The notes beneath the pieces were generated by a model. That model ran no database searches, had not been told where the DNA came from, and saw only the letters and a program-made list of their open reading frames with translations. The translations under genes were made by a program, and so were the position numbers. Positions 17,323 to 27,153 of a stretch of 64,000 nucleotides of DNA are shown here, piece by piece. Within the stretch, counting starts at the first letter, position 1, and each line of letters starts with the position of its first letter. The DNA comes from Pontibacter chinhatensis (GTDB lineage Bacteria; Bacteroidota; Bacteroidia; Cytophagales; Hymenobacteraceae). Where the stretch lies: contig NZ_FOOT01000001.1 of NCBI RefSeq assembly GCF_900113285.1, forward strand, positions 620,001 to 684,000, given 5' to 3'.

Positions 17323-17369
17323 GATCTCTAAGATTAAGGGATTTTAGGAGCAAATAATAAGGTTCAGGA

Positions 17370-17648
17370 AAGTATAAAGTATAACTCCGGGTATTATGCT
17401 CTCGCTCGCCTCTGGCGAGTGTGCGGTATCAATGTGGCGTCCTGCCACGCTATACAAGCATAGTTACGCAACAAGTATAAAACGTAGGCTGAAGTATAAT
17501 GTATAAATGCCGCTTGGTTTAGGCGAACGCTTTTGAGTCTGATGTAAGTATAGAAGTATGATTTCGGGCTTCTCCAAAGTATAGATCCGGGGTATTGGAA
17601 AGTATAGCAAAGTATAAAAAGTATGATTTTAGGCATCCCGGAAGTATA
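17370..17648 (+). repeat. Cluster of nine same-strand AAGTATA words
   Basis: Exact AAGTATA begins at about 17370, 17378, 17473, 17492, 17546, 17577, 17600, 17610 and 17642, all on the plus strand, with AAGTATG variants between them. The whole 17323-17762 spacer has no credible gene. The cluster lies upstream of mnmE. Confidence 0.8.
17405..17448. repeat. Two adjacent short hairpins, REP-like
   Basis: CTCGCC/GGCGAG (17405-17410 and 17414-17419) and GTGGC/GCCAC (17434-17438 and 17444-17448) form two GC-rich hairpins 14 bases apart inside the AAGTATA cluster. Paired hairpins of this size resemble REP/BIME elements mobilised by RAYT transposases. No RAYT gene and no second copy are seen in the window, so this is tentative. 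Confidence 0.35.
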
Positions 17649-17730
17649 AGCTGCAGGATTTGACCGAATGGAAAGTATGGCCTACCTCATCCACCGAAAC
17701 CTCTCCCCTGCTAATCCCGGTTAAAAAGCG

Positions 17731-17738
17731 TAAATTTG
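17731..17738 (+). promoter_or_regulatory. Candidate -7 element for mnmE
   Basis: TAAATTTG matches TAnnTTTG 24 bases before the TTG start of mnmE, giving a short predicted leader of about 19 bases. No clear -33 box is seen. Confidence 0.45.
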
Positions 17739-17762
17739 CGAAGCGTTTAACGTAGACTTACC

Positions 17763-19139
17763 TTGATTCAACTTAACAACACCGACACCATTGTAGCTGT
17801 GGCTACTGCCTCAGGCACCGGCGCCATTGCCGTTATCCGCCTGTCCGGCCCCGAAGCCATTACTATTACCAATTCCGTTTTCAAGGGCAAAGACCTCACC
17901 AAACAGGCCAGCCATACCATCCACTTCGGCACCATCCGCGACAATGAGAAAGTGCTGGATGAGGTGCTGGTATCGCTGTTTGTGGCCCCGCATTCCTATA
18001 CCAAAGAGAACGTGGTGGAGATCTCCTGCCATGGCTCTGATTACATTGTGCAGCAGATCATGCAGTTGCTGCTAAAGCAGGGTGCACGCCTTGCCAACGC
18101 CGGGGAGTTTACCAAGCGCGCCTTTCTCAACGGTCAGTTTGACCTGGCACAGGCCGAGGCCGTGGCCGACTTAATCGCCTCTGATTCCGCCCTTTCGCAT
18201 GATGTAGCCATGAAGCAGATGCGCGGCGGATTTTCGCAGGAGATCAAGCGCCTGCGCGCCGAACTGGTGCATTTCGCCTCCATGATAGAACTGGAGCTGG
18301 ACTTTGGCGAAGAAGACGTGGAGTTTGCCGACCGGGATCAGCTGCGCTCGCTTATAGGTAACATCCAAAGTATAATCCGGGAACTGCTGATGTCGTTTGA
18401 GTTGGGCAATGTGATTAAAAACGGGGTGCCTACCGTGATAGTCGGGAAGCCTAATGCGGGTAAGTCCACGCTGCTGAACAAGCTGCTGAACGAGGAAAAA
18501 GCCATCGTTTCGGATGTGCCGGGCACCACGCGCGATTTTATTGAAGACGAGATAAGTATAGCCGGGATCACCTTCCGCTTTATTGATACGGCCGGCCTGC
18601 GCGAGACAACGGATAAAGTAGAGGCTATTGGCGTAGAGCGTACCATGCAGAAGCTCAGCCAGTCCTCGCTCATCATCTACCTGTTTGATATAACAGAAGA
18701 AACGCCGGCCAAAGTGCAGGCCGAACTGGAAAGACTCAACCCCAACAACCTTCCTCTGGTAGCCGTGGCCAACAAGATAGACCAGGCCTCGCCCGAAAAG
18801 CTGGCTGCTTTTGTAACTATGGAAGGCCTGGTACAGATTTCTGCCGCTGAGGGCGCCCACTTGGAGGACCTGAAACAGGCGCTGGTGGAAAAGGTAAACC
18901 TGGGCAAACTGGATACCCAAAGCCAAACCATCGTAACGAACCTGCGCCACGTAGACAGCCTGAACAAAACCTACGCCGCCCTGGACGATGTGCTCAACGG
19001 CTTAGGCCTGGGCATAAGCGGTGACCTGGTGGCTGCAGATATCCGCCGGGCACTGTATAGCTTAGGCCAGATCACAGGTGAGATCACAACGGATGACTTG
19101 TTAGATAACATCTTTACAAAGTTCTGCATCGGCAAATAA
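17763..19139 (+). CDS. mnmE: tRNA uridine-5-carboxymethylaminomethyl modification GTPase MnmE
   Basis: 458 aa, full length. With MnmG it installs the xm5 group on wobble U34 of certain tRNAs. The N-terminal folate-binding domain includes DTIVAVATASGTGAIAVIRLSG. The central helical domain is interrupted by the G domain: GKPNAGKSTLLNKL (P loop), DVPGTTRD (G2), DTAGLRETTD (G3) and NKID (G4). The C-terminal tail FCIGK carries the essential Cys. The start is TTG at 17763; family proteins begin immediately before the DTIVA strand, which supports this choice. A strong terminator follows. Confidence 0.97.
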   Translation: MIQLNNTDTIVAVATASGTGAIAVIRLSGPEAITITNSVFKGKDLTKQASHTIHFGTIRDNEKVLDEVLVSLFVAPHSYTKENVVEISCHGSDYIVQQIMQLLLKQGARLANAGEFTKRAFLNGQFDLAQAEAVADLIASDSALSHDVAMKQMRGGFSQEIKRLRAELVHFASMIELELDFGEEDVEFADRDQLRSLIGNIQSIIRELLMSFELGNVIKNGVPTVIVGKPNAGKSTLLNKLLNEEKAIVSDVPGTTRDFIEDEISIAGITFRFIDTAGLRETTDKVEAIGVERTMQKLSQSSLIIYLFDITEETPAKVQAELERLNPNNLPLVAVANKIDQASPEKLAAFVTMEGLVQISAAEGAHLEDLKQALVEKVNLGKLDTQSQTIVTNLRHVDSLNKTYAALDDVLNGLGLGISGDLVAADIRRALYSLGQITGEITTDDLLDNIFTKFCIGK

Positions 19140-19172
19140 ACCACCCAAACCAGTACATAACAAATAACTAGC

Positions 19173-19207
19173 AAAAGCCCCTAAACTGTTGATTTAGGGG
19201 CTTTTTT
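19173..19207 (+). terminator. Intrinsic terminator of mnmE
   Basis: AAAAGCCCCTAAA (19173-19185) pairs exactly with TTTAGGGGCTTTT (19193-19205) around a 7-base loop and continues into a T-run. It sits 33 bases after the mnmE stop. Confidence 0.9.
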
Positions 19208-19382
19208 AAGTCAAAATGTATCTCCACTTCGAAGAAAGTACGTCCCTCATCTTTTCGGAAACTAGGTGAAGGGATCCATTGTTTTCCAGCACCCTCTTAA
19301 TGGCAGGAATGTGTTCTGGTTTTGTTGCTGATTCATGGGGAGTTACAATGAAGAAAGTACTGAACTTTTCGTCTTTATCATT
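19206..19382 (-). pseudogene. Possible coding remnant downstream of the amylase
   Basis: On the minus strand a 58-codon open stretch with ordinary amino-acid composition (for example FFIVTPHESATKPEHIPAI and HLVSEKMRDVLSS) ends at a stop at 19206-19208. It has no ATG, GTG or TTG near its beginning and is preceded by an in-frame stop. It overlaps the amylase stop codon and the mnmE terminator. It may be the tail of a lost gene; I do not recognise the family, and it could be chance. Confidence 0.25.
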
Positions 19383-21240
19383 TTAATTCCAACACCCACA
19401 TTTGCATAGCCGGTATGGTGGCTTTCTCCGAGACATTTAATTTATCGTTGCTGATGATATTGGTTGCCTCCGAGAAGGTACTTGTTCTTTCAGCGTACTT
19501 CTTAAAATCCACCTCATGGGCTTTGCTGTCCGTATTCATCACGCACATTATAGTTTGGTCGTCGTCGTAGCGAAAGTATACATATACACCGTCAACCGGA
19601 ACATAATGCATCATTTTTCCTGTCTTTATAGCTGAAGAGTTTTTCCTGAAGTTGCCTAGCTTCCTGACCAGGTCCTGAACTTCGCCTTCATCCTTTGTTA
19701 ACCCTTTTCCGGTGAAAGCATTTTTAGCGTCGCCACTCCATCCCCCCGGAAAATCTTTTCTCACCAGCCCATCATATGGGTTTGTAAAGCCCTTCATCAA
19801 TACTTCTGAACCATAGTATAACTGTGGAATGCCACGGTAGGTAAGCAGCCATTGGAATCCCATCTTTTGCTTCTCCACATTCTCGCCTACTACCGAGAAA
19901 AACCTGGGCTCATCATGGTTATCCAGAAGCAATACATTTTGCATGGGGTTCTTATTCAGGAAATCATTGCTGGCAGTATTGTAGAGCTTATTTACGCCGT
20001 TTGTCCAATTGATTGGTTCTGTAAGCGCAGGTATAATGCCATAATAAAGGCACTGAAAGTCCACGGATGCCTGCAGGTTACTTTTATAAGGTAAGTCCAG
20101 ATTATTCGCATTAAAGTATGCCTGGTTGGCTGTTCCGAACACCCGGGTTTCACCGAACATGGTGATGTTAGGATATTCATCCATAATAGCTTTGTTGCAT
20201 CGGTTGGCAAACTCAAGGTCACTGTAAGTATAAGTATCAATCCGGATGCCGTCAATGCCAAATTCCTGTATATACCAGATCATGTTCTGAATAATAAAGT
20301 TAGCCATGAACGGGTTGTCATGGTTGATGTCAGGCATACCGTTATCAAACCAGCCATCACTCATTCTTTTTTTATCAGATGGGGCAGCATATGGGTCGAA
20401 CAGGGTCTGTTCCCTGTAAGTAGTCTGGGTAAAGGTTGGCCAGCGGTGCATCCAGTCTTGTGCCGGTGGGTCCAGTTCTAAAAAGTGCTGCAAACCGGTG
20501 TGGTTATATACCGCATCCATGATCAGCTTCATCCCATTTTTGTGCAGGGCATCGCTCAGTTCCTTATACTTGGCAGCTCCACCCAGGCGCGGGTCTATTT
20601 TATAATGGTTGGTAATAGCATAACCATGCTCCGTTCTGTCGGGGCGGTCGTTTTCCAGGACAGGCAGCAGCCACAAGGTCGATACACCCAGGCTTTTGAA
20701 GTAATCGATATGATTAATTATACCCTGAAAATCTCCGCCATGTCTGTGATAAATAGAATCCCTGTTCAAAGACTGGTCGCGCATGCCGGCTACTCGGTCG
20801 TTGGAGGTATCGCCGTTGCTGAACCTGTCTGTTATCAATAGGTTGATAAAATCGGATGAAGTAACTCCCTGAGCATACGTAGTGCCATTGCCCTCCCGCT
20901 TTGGATCCAGTTGCCACTTTATCTTTTGTGTCTTCCCCTTTCCCTTCAGTTCTATACTTACAACGCCTGGTTTGGCTGTAGGTGCAATGGAAATATCAAC
21001 AGCTACATACCTGGCATTTTCGAACTGGTGGGTTTTCAGGATGGTAATGCCCGGATGAGAAATACTTACTTTTTTACTTGCCAGTTCATCATCTGTACTT
21101 CGGAGTAGCAACTGGATCTGGTTCATCTTCATGCCTGTCCACCAGTTGGTCGGGTATACTTCCGTTGCAGCCTGCGTGCTTACTGAAGATATCCCAAAAA
21201 CAAGCAGAAGAAGTAATAGCAATACCTTCCTTTTTTTCAT
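19378..21240 (-). CDS. Secreted GH13 alpha-amylase / cyclomaltodextrinase-type enzyme
   Basis: 620 aa from ATG at 21240; a 12-codon upstream extension exists, but the signal peptide KKRKVLLLLLLLVFG follows this Met directly. Exported to the periplasm or surface. Domains: N-terminal cyclomaltodextrinase-N beta-sandwich (about 25-115), the GH13 barrel, and a C-terminal all-beta domain. Catalytic residues are Asp335 in GIRIDTY (nucleophile), Glu364 in FGETRV (acid/base) and Asp443 in LDNHDEP. The DAVYNH and HGYA motifs are intact. It should hydrolyse alpha-1,4-glucans or cyclodextrins. No susC/susD genes are adjacent. It is divergent from a LytS-type kinase, 211 bases apart. Confidence 0.88.
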   Translation of the reverse strand: MKKRKVLLLLLLLVFGISSVSTQAATEVYPTNWWTGMKMNQIQLLLRSTDDELASKKVSISHPGITILKTHQFENARYVAVDISIAPTAKPGVVSIELKGKGKTQKIKWQLDPKREGNGTTYAQGVTSSDFINLLITDRFSNGDTSNDRVAGMRDQSLNRDSIYHRHGGDFQGIINHIDYFKSLGVSTLWLLPVLENDRPDRTEHGYAITNHYKIDPRLGGAAKYKELSDALHKNGMKLIMDAVYNHTGLQHFLELDPPAQDWMHRWPTFTQTTYREQTLFDPYAAPSDKKRMSDGWFDNGMPDINHDNPFMANFIIQNMIWYIQEFGIDGIRIDTYTYSDLEFANRCNKAIMDEYPNITMFGETRVFGTANQAYFNANNLDLPYKSNLQASVDFQCLYYGIIPALTEPINWTNGVNKLYNTASNDFLNKNPMQNVLLLDNHDEPRFFSVVGENVEKQKMGFQWLLTYRGIPQLYYGSEVLMKGFTNPYDGLVRKDFPGGWSGDAKNAFTGKGLTKDEGEVQDLVRKLGNFRKNSSAIKTGKMMHYVPVDGVYVYFRYDDDQTIMCVMNTDSKAHEVDFKKYAERTSTFSEATNIISNDKLNVSEKATIPAMQMWVLELK

Positions 21241-21451
21241 ATAGGGTTGATTTTTAGCCTTTAAAATGGATATCAATATAATTTTGATTTCAAAAACTTA
21301 AAATTATCCTATACATAAATCAGGTTTTCCGATGCAAACAACATAGCAGCCCGATTTACCCAACTTCTACTAAAGTATTCTTTGCTAAAAAGTGATTTAA
21401 ATAAGATGAAAGTCGTTATTTTTATATTCATCACCTGACTCAAAACCACCT

Positions 21452-22525
21452 ATGCCCCAGCTAATGACAGAGATTTTTACGCCTACCGGGGCCGCTAAAC
21501 GCAACATGTACATCGTATATTGGGCAGGGTATATAATGCTGTTCAGTTTTGTGCAAGGCTTTGCTTCCAGGGATATTCTGACCTCGTTTTACAATGAGCT
21601 GTTCAGTCTTCTTCCAAAAGTAATTTTTGTTCTGCTTGTAGTGGAGTGGCAGATGGATGCCATGTTCTTTAAAAACCAAATAGCAAGGTTTCTTATTATT
21701 TATACTTGTCTCCTGTTAGTTTTTGCTTTTATTCTTAGGCTGATCGACAACCACATTATCTTAAGCTATTTCCTGACTTTTTGGACAAAAGAACCCTTAC
21801 TAAGCACAGCTCCATACTTGTACAATGTAATTAAACTGCAGTTTGTGGTAACAGTACCTTTTTCCATTAAGCTTTTTTACTATTGGGCCCAAGAGAAGAA
21901 CAAAGCGCAGGCTATTCAGGCAGAAAAATTGGAGGCTGAGTTAAATTCCCTGCGTAACCAGTTTCATCCTCATTTTATGTTCAATGTACTGAACAGCCTT
22001 TATTCCAGAATACTGGCCAAGTCTGATGATGCAGCCGAGATGCTGCTTCAAATTTCTTCGCTGCTGCGTTTTTCGGTGTATGAGGCAAATGACAAAACGA
22101 TAGCGCTTGACAAAGAAATCCGGTACATCAGCAACTACATTGCGTTGCAGCAGATGCGTTTCGATAACCGACTTGAACTGAGCTTTACAGTAACAGGTAA
22201 AGCTGAAAACAGTATGATAGGGCCTTTCCTGATGCTGCCATTCATTGAAAACAGTTTAAAGCACTGCCTGAACGATGAACGGGAAAACGGTTGGATTAAC
22301 ATTTACATCTCTATAAAAGAGGACTGGCTTACCTTAAAAGTAGAAAACAGTATCCCACAAAAAAAGGCTAATGCCAACGCGCTAGAAGGACAAAGTGGAT
22401 TTGGAATTGTGAATGTAAAAAAACGTCTTGCGCTTTTATACCCTGAAAATCATTATCTGCAAGTCTCCGAAAAGGAGGACAGTTATTTTATCTCCTTAAA
22501 AATAAAACTATATGCAGCCGCCTGA
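21452..22525 (+). CDS. LytS/YesM-type sensor histidine kinase
   Basis: 357 aa. Four hydrophobic segments (about 22-40, 48-66, 78-98, 115-140) precede a short coiled coil (EKNKAQAIQAEKLEAELNSL). The His_kinase domain (PF06580) follows, with the phospho-accepting His in NQFHPHFMFNVLNSL and an N box in LPFIENSLKHCL. The HATPase end shows GFGIVNVKKRL. It should phosphorylate the LytTR regulator whose gene overlaps its 3' end by 14 bases. The N-terminus has no recognised ligand domain. The region is more AT-rich than its neighbours and has few AAGTATA words. Confidence 0.88.
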   Translation: MPQLMTEIFTPTGAAKRNMYIVYWAGYIMLFSFVQGFASRDILTSFYNELFSLLPKVIFVLLVVEWQMDAMFFKNQIARFLIIYTCLLLVFAFILRLIDNHIILSYFLTFWTKEPLLSTAPYLYNVIKLQFVVTVPFSIKLFYYWAQEKNKAQAIQAEKLEAELNSLRNQFHPHFMFNVLNSLYSRILAKSDDAAEMLLQISSLLRFSVYEANDKTIALDKEIRYISNYIALQQMRFDNRLELSFTVTGKAENSMIGPFLMLPFIENSLKHCLNDERENGWINIYISIKEDWLTLKVENSIPQKKANANALEGQSGFGIVNVKKRLALLYPENHYLQVSEKEDSYFISLKIKLYAAA

Positions 22526-23240
22526 AGACATTAACTGCATCATCGTAGAGGATGAATCACCGGCAGCCACAGTACTACAAATGCACATCGCTCAGTTCCC
22601 GTTTCTCAAATTAAAGGGAACTTTCAGCAGTAGTACAAAAGCACTGTCAGTTCTTAATTCAGAACAGATTGACCTTGTCTTTTTAGACATTAATTTACCT
22701 GGTATGCCGGGAAACCGGTTTGCCTCTACAATCAAGGCTACCACAGGCATTATCTTCACGACAGCTTATAGCAAATATGCTGTTCAGGGCTTCGAGTTAA
22801 ATGCAGTGGATTACCTCCTGAAACCTATCCCATTCGAACGGTTTTCCAAAGCTATAAACCGTTACCTGACCCTTTACAAACATAGTGGCGCTATTTTACC
22901 AACGGTTGATAAAACTGATACAAAGCCATTTGTTTTCGTTAAATGTGACCGTAAAACGGTGAAGGTTTTCCTGAATGATATTCTATACCTAGAGGCGCAA
23001 CGGAACTGTTTGCTAATCTTTACTGAACATGAGATATACCGATCTTACCTGGCCATTTCAGAAATGGAAGAAAAATTACCAGATACTTTATTTTTACGGG
23101 TGCACCGATCGTTTATTATCGCTTTAAATAAAGTAAAGGCTTATAACAGTAGCTATGTGGTAATACAGGACAAACAAATTCCCATCGGAAGGATGTACAG
23201 TGATGTTTTTAATAGTACTTTGAGGGCAAATGTAAAATAA
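22512..23240 (+). CDS. LytTR-family response regulator
   Basis: 242 aa. REC domain (about 8-125) with acidic pair ED in IVEDESPAA, phospho-Asp in VFLDINLPG and Lys in YLLKPI. LytTR DNA-binding domain (about 145-242) with ILYLEAQRNCLLIFT and FLRVHRSFIIALNKV. Translation is probably coupled to the upstream kinase through the 14-base overlap. Target genes are unknown; the neighbouring amylase is one possibility by position only. Confidence 0.9.
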   Translation: MQPPEDINCIIVEDESPAATVLQMHIAQFPFLKLKGTFSSSTKALSVLNSEQIDLVFLDINLPGMPGNRFASTIKATTGIIFTTAYSKYAVQGFELNAVDYLLKPIPFERFSKAINRYLTLYKHSGAILPTVDKTDTKPFVFVKCDRKTVKVFLNDILYLEAQRNCLLIFTEHEIYRSYLAISEMEEKLPDTLFLRVHRSFIIALNKVKAYNSSYVVIQDKQIPIGRMYSDVFNSTLRANVK

Positions 23241-23384
23241 GCTGGTTCATGTCACCTTATGCTCAATAAACCTTTGCTGTGTAGGAGAACTTATTGTTCT
23301 ACGTATCCAGACAAATCTCCTAAGCCATTAAATCTTTGTGGAAATGTGTCGATAATTCGATCCTTTGATCTACTACAACCAAAT

Positions 23385-23418
23385 AATGCCGCTCCAGGAA
23401 AACCAGAGCGGCATTTTT
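23385..23418 (+). terminator. Intrinsic terminator of the first LytS/LytTR pair
   Basis: AATGCCGCTC (23385-23394) pairs with GAGCGGCATT (23406-23415) around an 11-base loop, followed by TTT. It sits about 145 bases past the regulator stop. The rest of the 23241-23562 spacer shows no credible gene. Confidence 0.75.
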
Positions 23419-23562
23419 GGTTCGGTAACATAACCTATATTCGCAGACCTGTTATTTCTAATTCCTGTAAACCCGTGTATAGGTCATTAGAAATCTTGCC
23501 TTTGCCATTATAATCGATAGAATAGAATCAACTACTGCAAAAGGGAATGCGCATGCACTTGG

Positions 23563-26500
23563 TTACCCGTCCCGTTGCATTACATTATCTTCAAGCCGTA
23601 CGTCAATCATCAGCTTGTTAGGGTCAATGCCTCCGCTTCCGGGCTTTCGCGGAACGGTCACTTTTATAAACTGCTCGCCGGACCGGATGCGGTGCATCCG
23701 CAGGTAGAGTGGCTCGTTCAGCCCCTTGCCCTCCTCATAGAGACCAACTTCCAACCAGTCATTCATCGGTATGTCCTGTTCGTTGCCTGCACTGTCCACT
23801 ACCACCTTCTGAGCCTGCACCTTCAGGGTTACCAGCCAGTTGCCCGCTTTCGTTTCCTCTACCTCGAATTGTTCTGTTTTGAGGCGCCAATATGTATTCT
23901 CCTTAAACAGGTCGGTTAACAGATAATCTAAGGAGTCGGGGGTTACCTGATATAGCTCCTCGTAGAGATCCAGCGTAGTCGGCAAGAGTAGTTCTCCTGA
24001 TGTGCAACGTTGGAGCAAGCTCCGAAGTGCACCATTGACCTTATCTTTCCCGATATACTTACTTAGGGCATACAAAGCGAGCCCCCCTTTTTTATAATAT
24101 AAAAACTCCTCGTTTGCCTGAAGCAGGGAAGCAGAGACCAGTGATCGGGGCATAGCGTAAGAGGAATGCAGATAGTTCACGTATTGCCGCAAGTGACTGT
24201 CCCCATACTTCTTTTCCAGCACCTGCATGCCGGCGTATACTGAAAGGCTCTCGATCAGTACACCGGCTCCTTCAACGTAGGCCGGTGTTAATCTGGCCAA
24301 GCCCCACCACTGGTGCGCCATTTCATGCGCCATTATATAATAGGGAAGGTCGAAGCCACCGGGACTGTCATCAGGGTTCAAAAGGGCATACTGCTCTCCA
24401 AAGTATACGATGCCCGCATCTGCACTTGCTCCTCCCCCAGGACCGGCACTCTCTACCAGCGTAAAGAATTCAAAAGGGTAAGGGCCAAATTGTTCGGTAT
24501 AGTAGTCCAGTGAAGCTTTTACGCTCCGGAGCATGCGTTCTATGTTTTGATTATGGTCGGGATGAGAATAGACCCTGATCGCAACATCATTCCATTTGCA
24601 CTCCGTCACCTTATAATTAGCCGACAGGATGGCGTACTCACTACCAATAGGAGCATTTGTTTTGTAGTGGAAGTAACGACGGCCATCATTTGCCCAGGCT
24701 TTATGCAGAACACCCGGCGCAACGGCTATTTCATTCATAGCGGTGCCTACAATGGCTTCAAAGGTCGTTTGATCTGTACTGAAAGGCTTTTTACGTGCAT
24801 CCAGATCATAGAGAGAAGGTAATGCGGGGCGCGCTGCAAGCTGATGCTTTTTTCTGTTGTAGGCGTCATTGATTTCCCTGTAGCGTTGGTAGCCAATGGC
24901 AGGGAGCAGGTCGTAATTTGTAAAGAAGGTACCGTTCTCCACCACCAAGGGCTTTGTGGCGCTGTGACGAAAACCAACCTGTTTATAGTGCACTACAAAG
25001 TCTACCTGTAGCGAATCTCCCGGCAGCAGTGGCTCTTTCAGTGCATAAATGCGATAACCGAACTTTCTGTCTATCAGTACCTCTGCGACTGGCCGAATGA
25101 AGCTTACTTCACCTAATTCAGCTCCCGGTTCGCTTCCTAAATGTATGGAGTCTATGGCTACTGTGCTCCTATTCACAAGTGTATACGCTCCCCGGATTTT
25201 GACTTCCTGTTGGTCCGGGTAAAGTTCAACCTGCAGCTTTGTAGCCGTAAGTTGGGGTTGGGTGACATTTCTGTACTGGCCGTAGCGCCGTTCGTATTCA
25301 GCCTTCCATTCTATGATGTCAGCGTCCCTTGTGTACTCGTTCAGCACATTGGTATTATAGAAGATGAAGCTCCCTGTAGTAAAAACAAGCCCTGTTCCGA
25401 TCATGGTCACCCAGGCAGTTGGGCGCGTGATGCGTCGCTGCGCTAACCGAAGACGGTGTTTCAGATTTTGCTCCTTTCCCCGTACCCAAAGCAGCCTTCC
25501 CCCCACGATAAGCAGTAAGGCCCAGGCAGTCCAGTATAGTTTAAACCACAGCCACGGCCCAAGTGTAGGTCCGAAACCACGCATATCGGTGTACCACCAT
25601 CCCGGATCCGCTCCAAAGATGAGCATACTGTGCTCCACACCGAACTTGGAGGGGAAGGCTATAAAGCTGAAAACAAGGAGTGCCACCAGGTAACCAATGT
25701 GTTTTTGATTCACCACAACGTGTGCTACCAGGGCAAGCAGGGCAAAGAGCACGTAGTCTACGAGTTGAAGCCCTAAGAGAGTCTTTAAGTATAGGTCCAT
25801 CTCAAATGTATCGTAGCCCAGGATTAACTGCATCCCTATGCCGCAGGCCATGAGCAGTACCAGCCAGACAAGGATGATGAGTCCCAGGCCCATGAACTTG
25901 CCCGTGAAAAGGACCCAATCCGGTACCGGTGCTGCATCAGCCACATCACCCAAGCCTGCATCCCGCTCACGCCACACAAGCTCGCCCGCGAAATACATGA
26001 TGAGCAGCGGGATTACAACCCAGGGAGAAGAGACGTTGCCTACAGGAGCGGCCAGGTAGCCGATCACCTGCTGGGTGGTCGGGAGCAGCGGAATCCCATT
26101 CTCTGTCATAATGCTGAAGCCAAACACAGCAGAGGCCAGGGCAATGGCGCCCACCAGCGTAAATCCTACAGGATTCCTGGCTACCATCCCAAAAGATGCT
26201 CTCGTCATCGTAAGAAGCTGCCAGAGCTGGGTGGCAAAGCCGAAGCTGCGCTGAACATGAGGAACAGTAATCGTGTCTGCTCCGGACACCACTACTTCAG
26301 CAAATGTTTCGGCCTGTGGTTTCGGCCGCTTTTCAAAGCGACTCCACCAGCTGTTTGTTACGGGATTAGTAAAACTGAAGCGGCGGAAAGTAAGCCATAG
26401 CACCCCTGTAGCAGCACCAAGCCACAAAATGCGGTTCAGAAGAAACATTCCTTCCAGCGCAATCAATCGTGTATTCTTATCTGGTGCCGTCCATGTTTGC

Positions 26501-27153
26501 ATTTCGCTGCCTATAAGTCCTGCAACGCCTATCGGATCGAGCAATTCTACCAGGTCCCAGTTCCCAAGGAGCTTTGCCGCTGACATGGCAATCAGCTGAG
26601 GGAAAATGGCTAGCAGCAGGCTGGCCAGATAACTTGTCATTACCTTCCGGCTAAGCGCCGCGAACGTGAACTGCAAAGCTGTTGTTACAAAGACTGTCGG
26701 TAAGGCAATCAGGAAATATACATTCAGGTATACCGATGGCCTGAAAGGCAACAGTTCTCCATGCTCCGTACCTGGCAGGTAAAAGGAGAGGAGTATACCT
26801 ACCGGCAAAGAAAGTATCAGCAGTGCATTTACCGCAAAGGCTGCCAGAAATTTGCCGCACAGGTAGTCACGCTTCGAAACAGGGGTGGTATAGATAAGGT
26901 GATGTATACGTTCCTGCACGTCACGGGCTGCCGCCTTGCCAGCGATGGATGCACCCATCAAAAGCCAGAGAAGGATGCCAATAGCGGTAAGGGCCGTAAT
27001 AAGGAAAGTATTGTTAGGGTAGACGCCGTCGCCGGGGGTGACAACCTGGCTCATACCAAAAGTTAAGGCAAGCAGAACAGCTACACAGAGCCAGGTGGAG
27101 ATGCGCCCTAGCTGGTAGACGAACTCAAAGCGAAAGATCTTCCAGCGTATCAT
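23563..27153 (-). CDS. ABC-2 permease fused to an M1-family aminopeptidase domain
   Basis: 1196 aa. The first about 570 residues hold two blocks of membrane helices of an ABC-2 permease: one begins at the N-terminus, the second around residues 310-560. The C-terminal half is extracytoplasmic and ends in an M1 gluzincin domain: HEMAHQWWG near residue 940 supplies two zinc-binding His and the catalytic Glu, and the Glu of LIESLSVYAGM is the probable third ligand. The canonical GAMEN exopeptidase motif is not recognisable (GPGGGASADAG stands there). The fusion is a recurring Bacteroidota family of unknown substrate. The 3' end of the adjacent ATPase gene overlaps its start by 4 bases, so the two form an exporter/protease unit. 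Confidence 0.85.
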   Translation of the reverse strand: MIRWKIFRFEFVYQLGRISTWLCVAVLLALTFGMSQVVTPGDGVYPNNTFLITALTAIGILLWLLMGASIAGKAAARDVQERIHHLIYTTPVSKRDYLCGKFLAAFAVNALLILSLPVGILLSFYLPGTEHGELLPFRPSVYLNVYFLIALPTVFVTTALQFTFAALSRKVMTSYLASLLLAIFPQLIAMSAAKLLGNWDLVELLDPIGVAGLIGSEMQTWTAPDKNTRLIALEGMFLLNRILWLGAATGVLWLTFRRFSFTNPVTNSWWSRFEKRPKPQAETFAEVVVSGADTITVPHVQRSFGFATQLWQLLTMTRASFGMVARNPVGFTLVGAIALASAVFGFSIMTENGIPLLPTTQQVIGYLAAPVGNVSSPWVVIPLLIMYFAGELVWRERDAGLGDVADAAPVPDWVLFTGKFMGLGLIILVWLVLLMACGIGMQLILGYDTFEMDLYLKTLLGLQLVDYVLFALLALVAHVVVNQKHIGYLVALLVFSFIAFPSKFGVEHSMLIFGADPGWWYTDMRGFGPTLGPWLWFKLYWTAWALLLIVGGRLLWVRGKEQNLKHRLRLAQRRITRPTAWVTMIGTGLVFTTGSFIFYNTNVLNEYTRDADIIEWKAEYERRYGQYRNVTQPQLTATKLQVELYPDQQEVKIRGAYTLVNRSTVAIDSIHLGSEPGAELGEVSFIRPVAEVLIDRKFGYRIYALKEPLLPGDSLQVDFVVHYKQVGFRHSATKPLVVENGTFFTNYDLLPAIGYQRYREINDAYNRKKHQLAARPALPSLYDLDARKKPFSTDQTTFEAIVGTAMNEIAVAPGVLHKAWANDGRRYFHYKTNAPIGSEYAILSANYKVTECKWNDVAIRVYSHPDHNQNIERMLRSVKASLDYYTEQFGPYPFEFFTLVESAGPGGGASADAGIVYFGEQYALLNPDDSPGGFDLPYYIMAHEMAHQWWGLARLTPAYVEGAGVLIESLSVYAGMQVLEKKYGDSHLRQYVNYLHSSYAMPRSLVSASLLQANEEFLYYKKGGLALYALSKYIGKDKVNGALRSLLQRCTSGELLLPTTLDLYEELYQVTPDSLDYLLTDLFKENTYWRLKTEQFEVEETKAGNWLVTLKVQAQKVVVDSAGNEQDIPMNDWLEVGLYEEGKGLNEPLYLRMHRIRSGEQFIKVTVPRKPGSGGIDPNKLMIDVRLEDNVMQRDG

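Noticed and set aside
17394..17636. 80-residue minus-strand open frame in the AAGTATA cluster
   Set aside because: It is an artefact of repeated TATACTT words, with no family-like composition and no sensible start context.
21241..21276. 12-codon N-terminal extension of the GH13 enzyme
   Set aside because: The signal peptide begins at the Met at 21240. The extension adds no signal feature.
23259..23513. 84-residue open frame after the first LytTR regulator
   Set aside because: It runs through a terminator hairpin and has no recognisable similarity.
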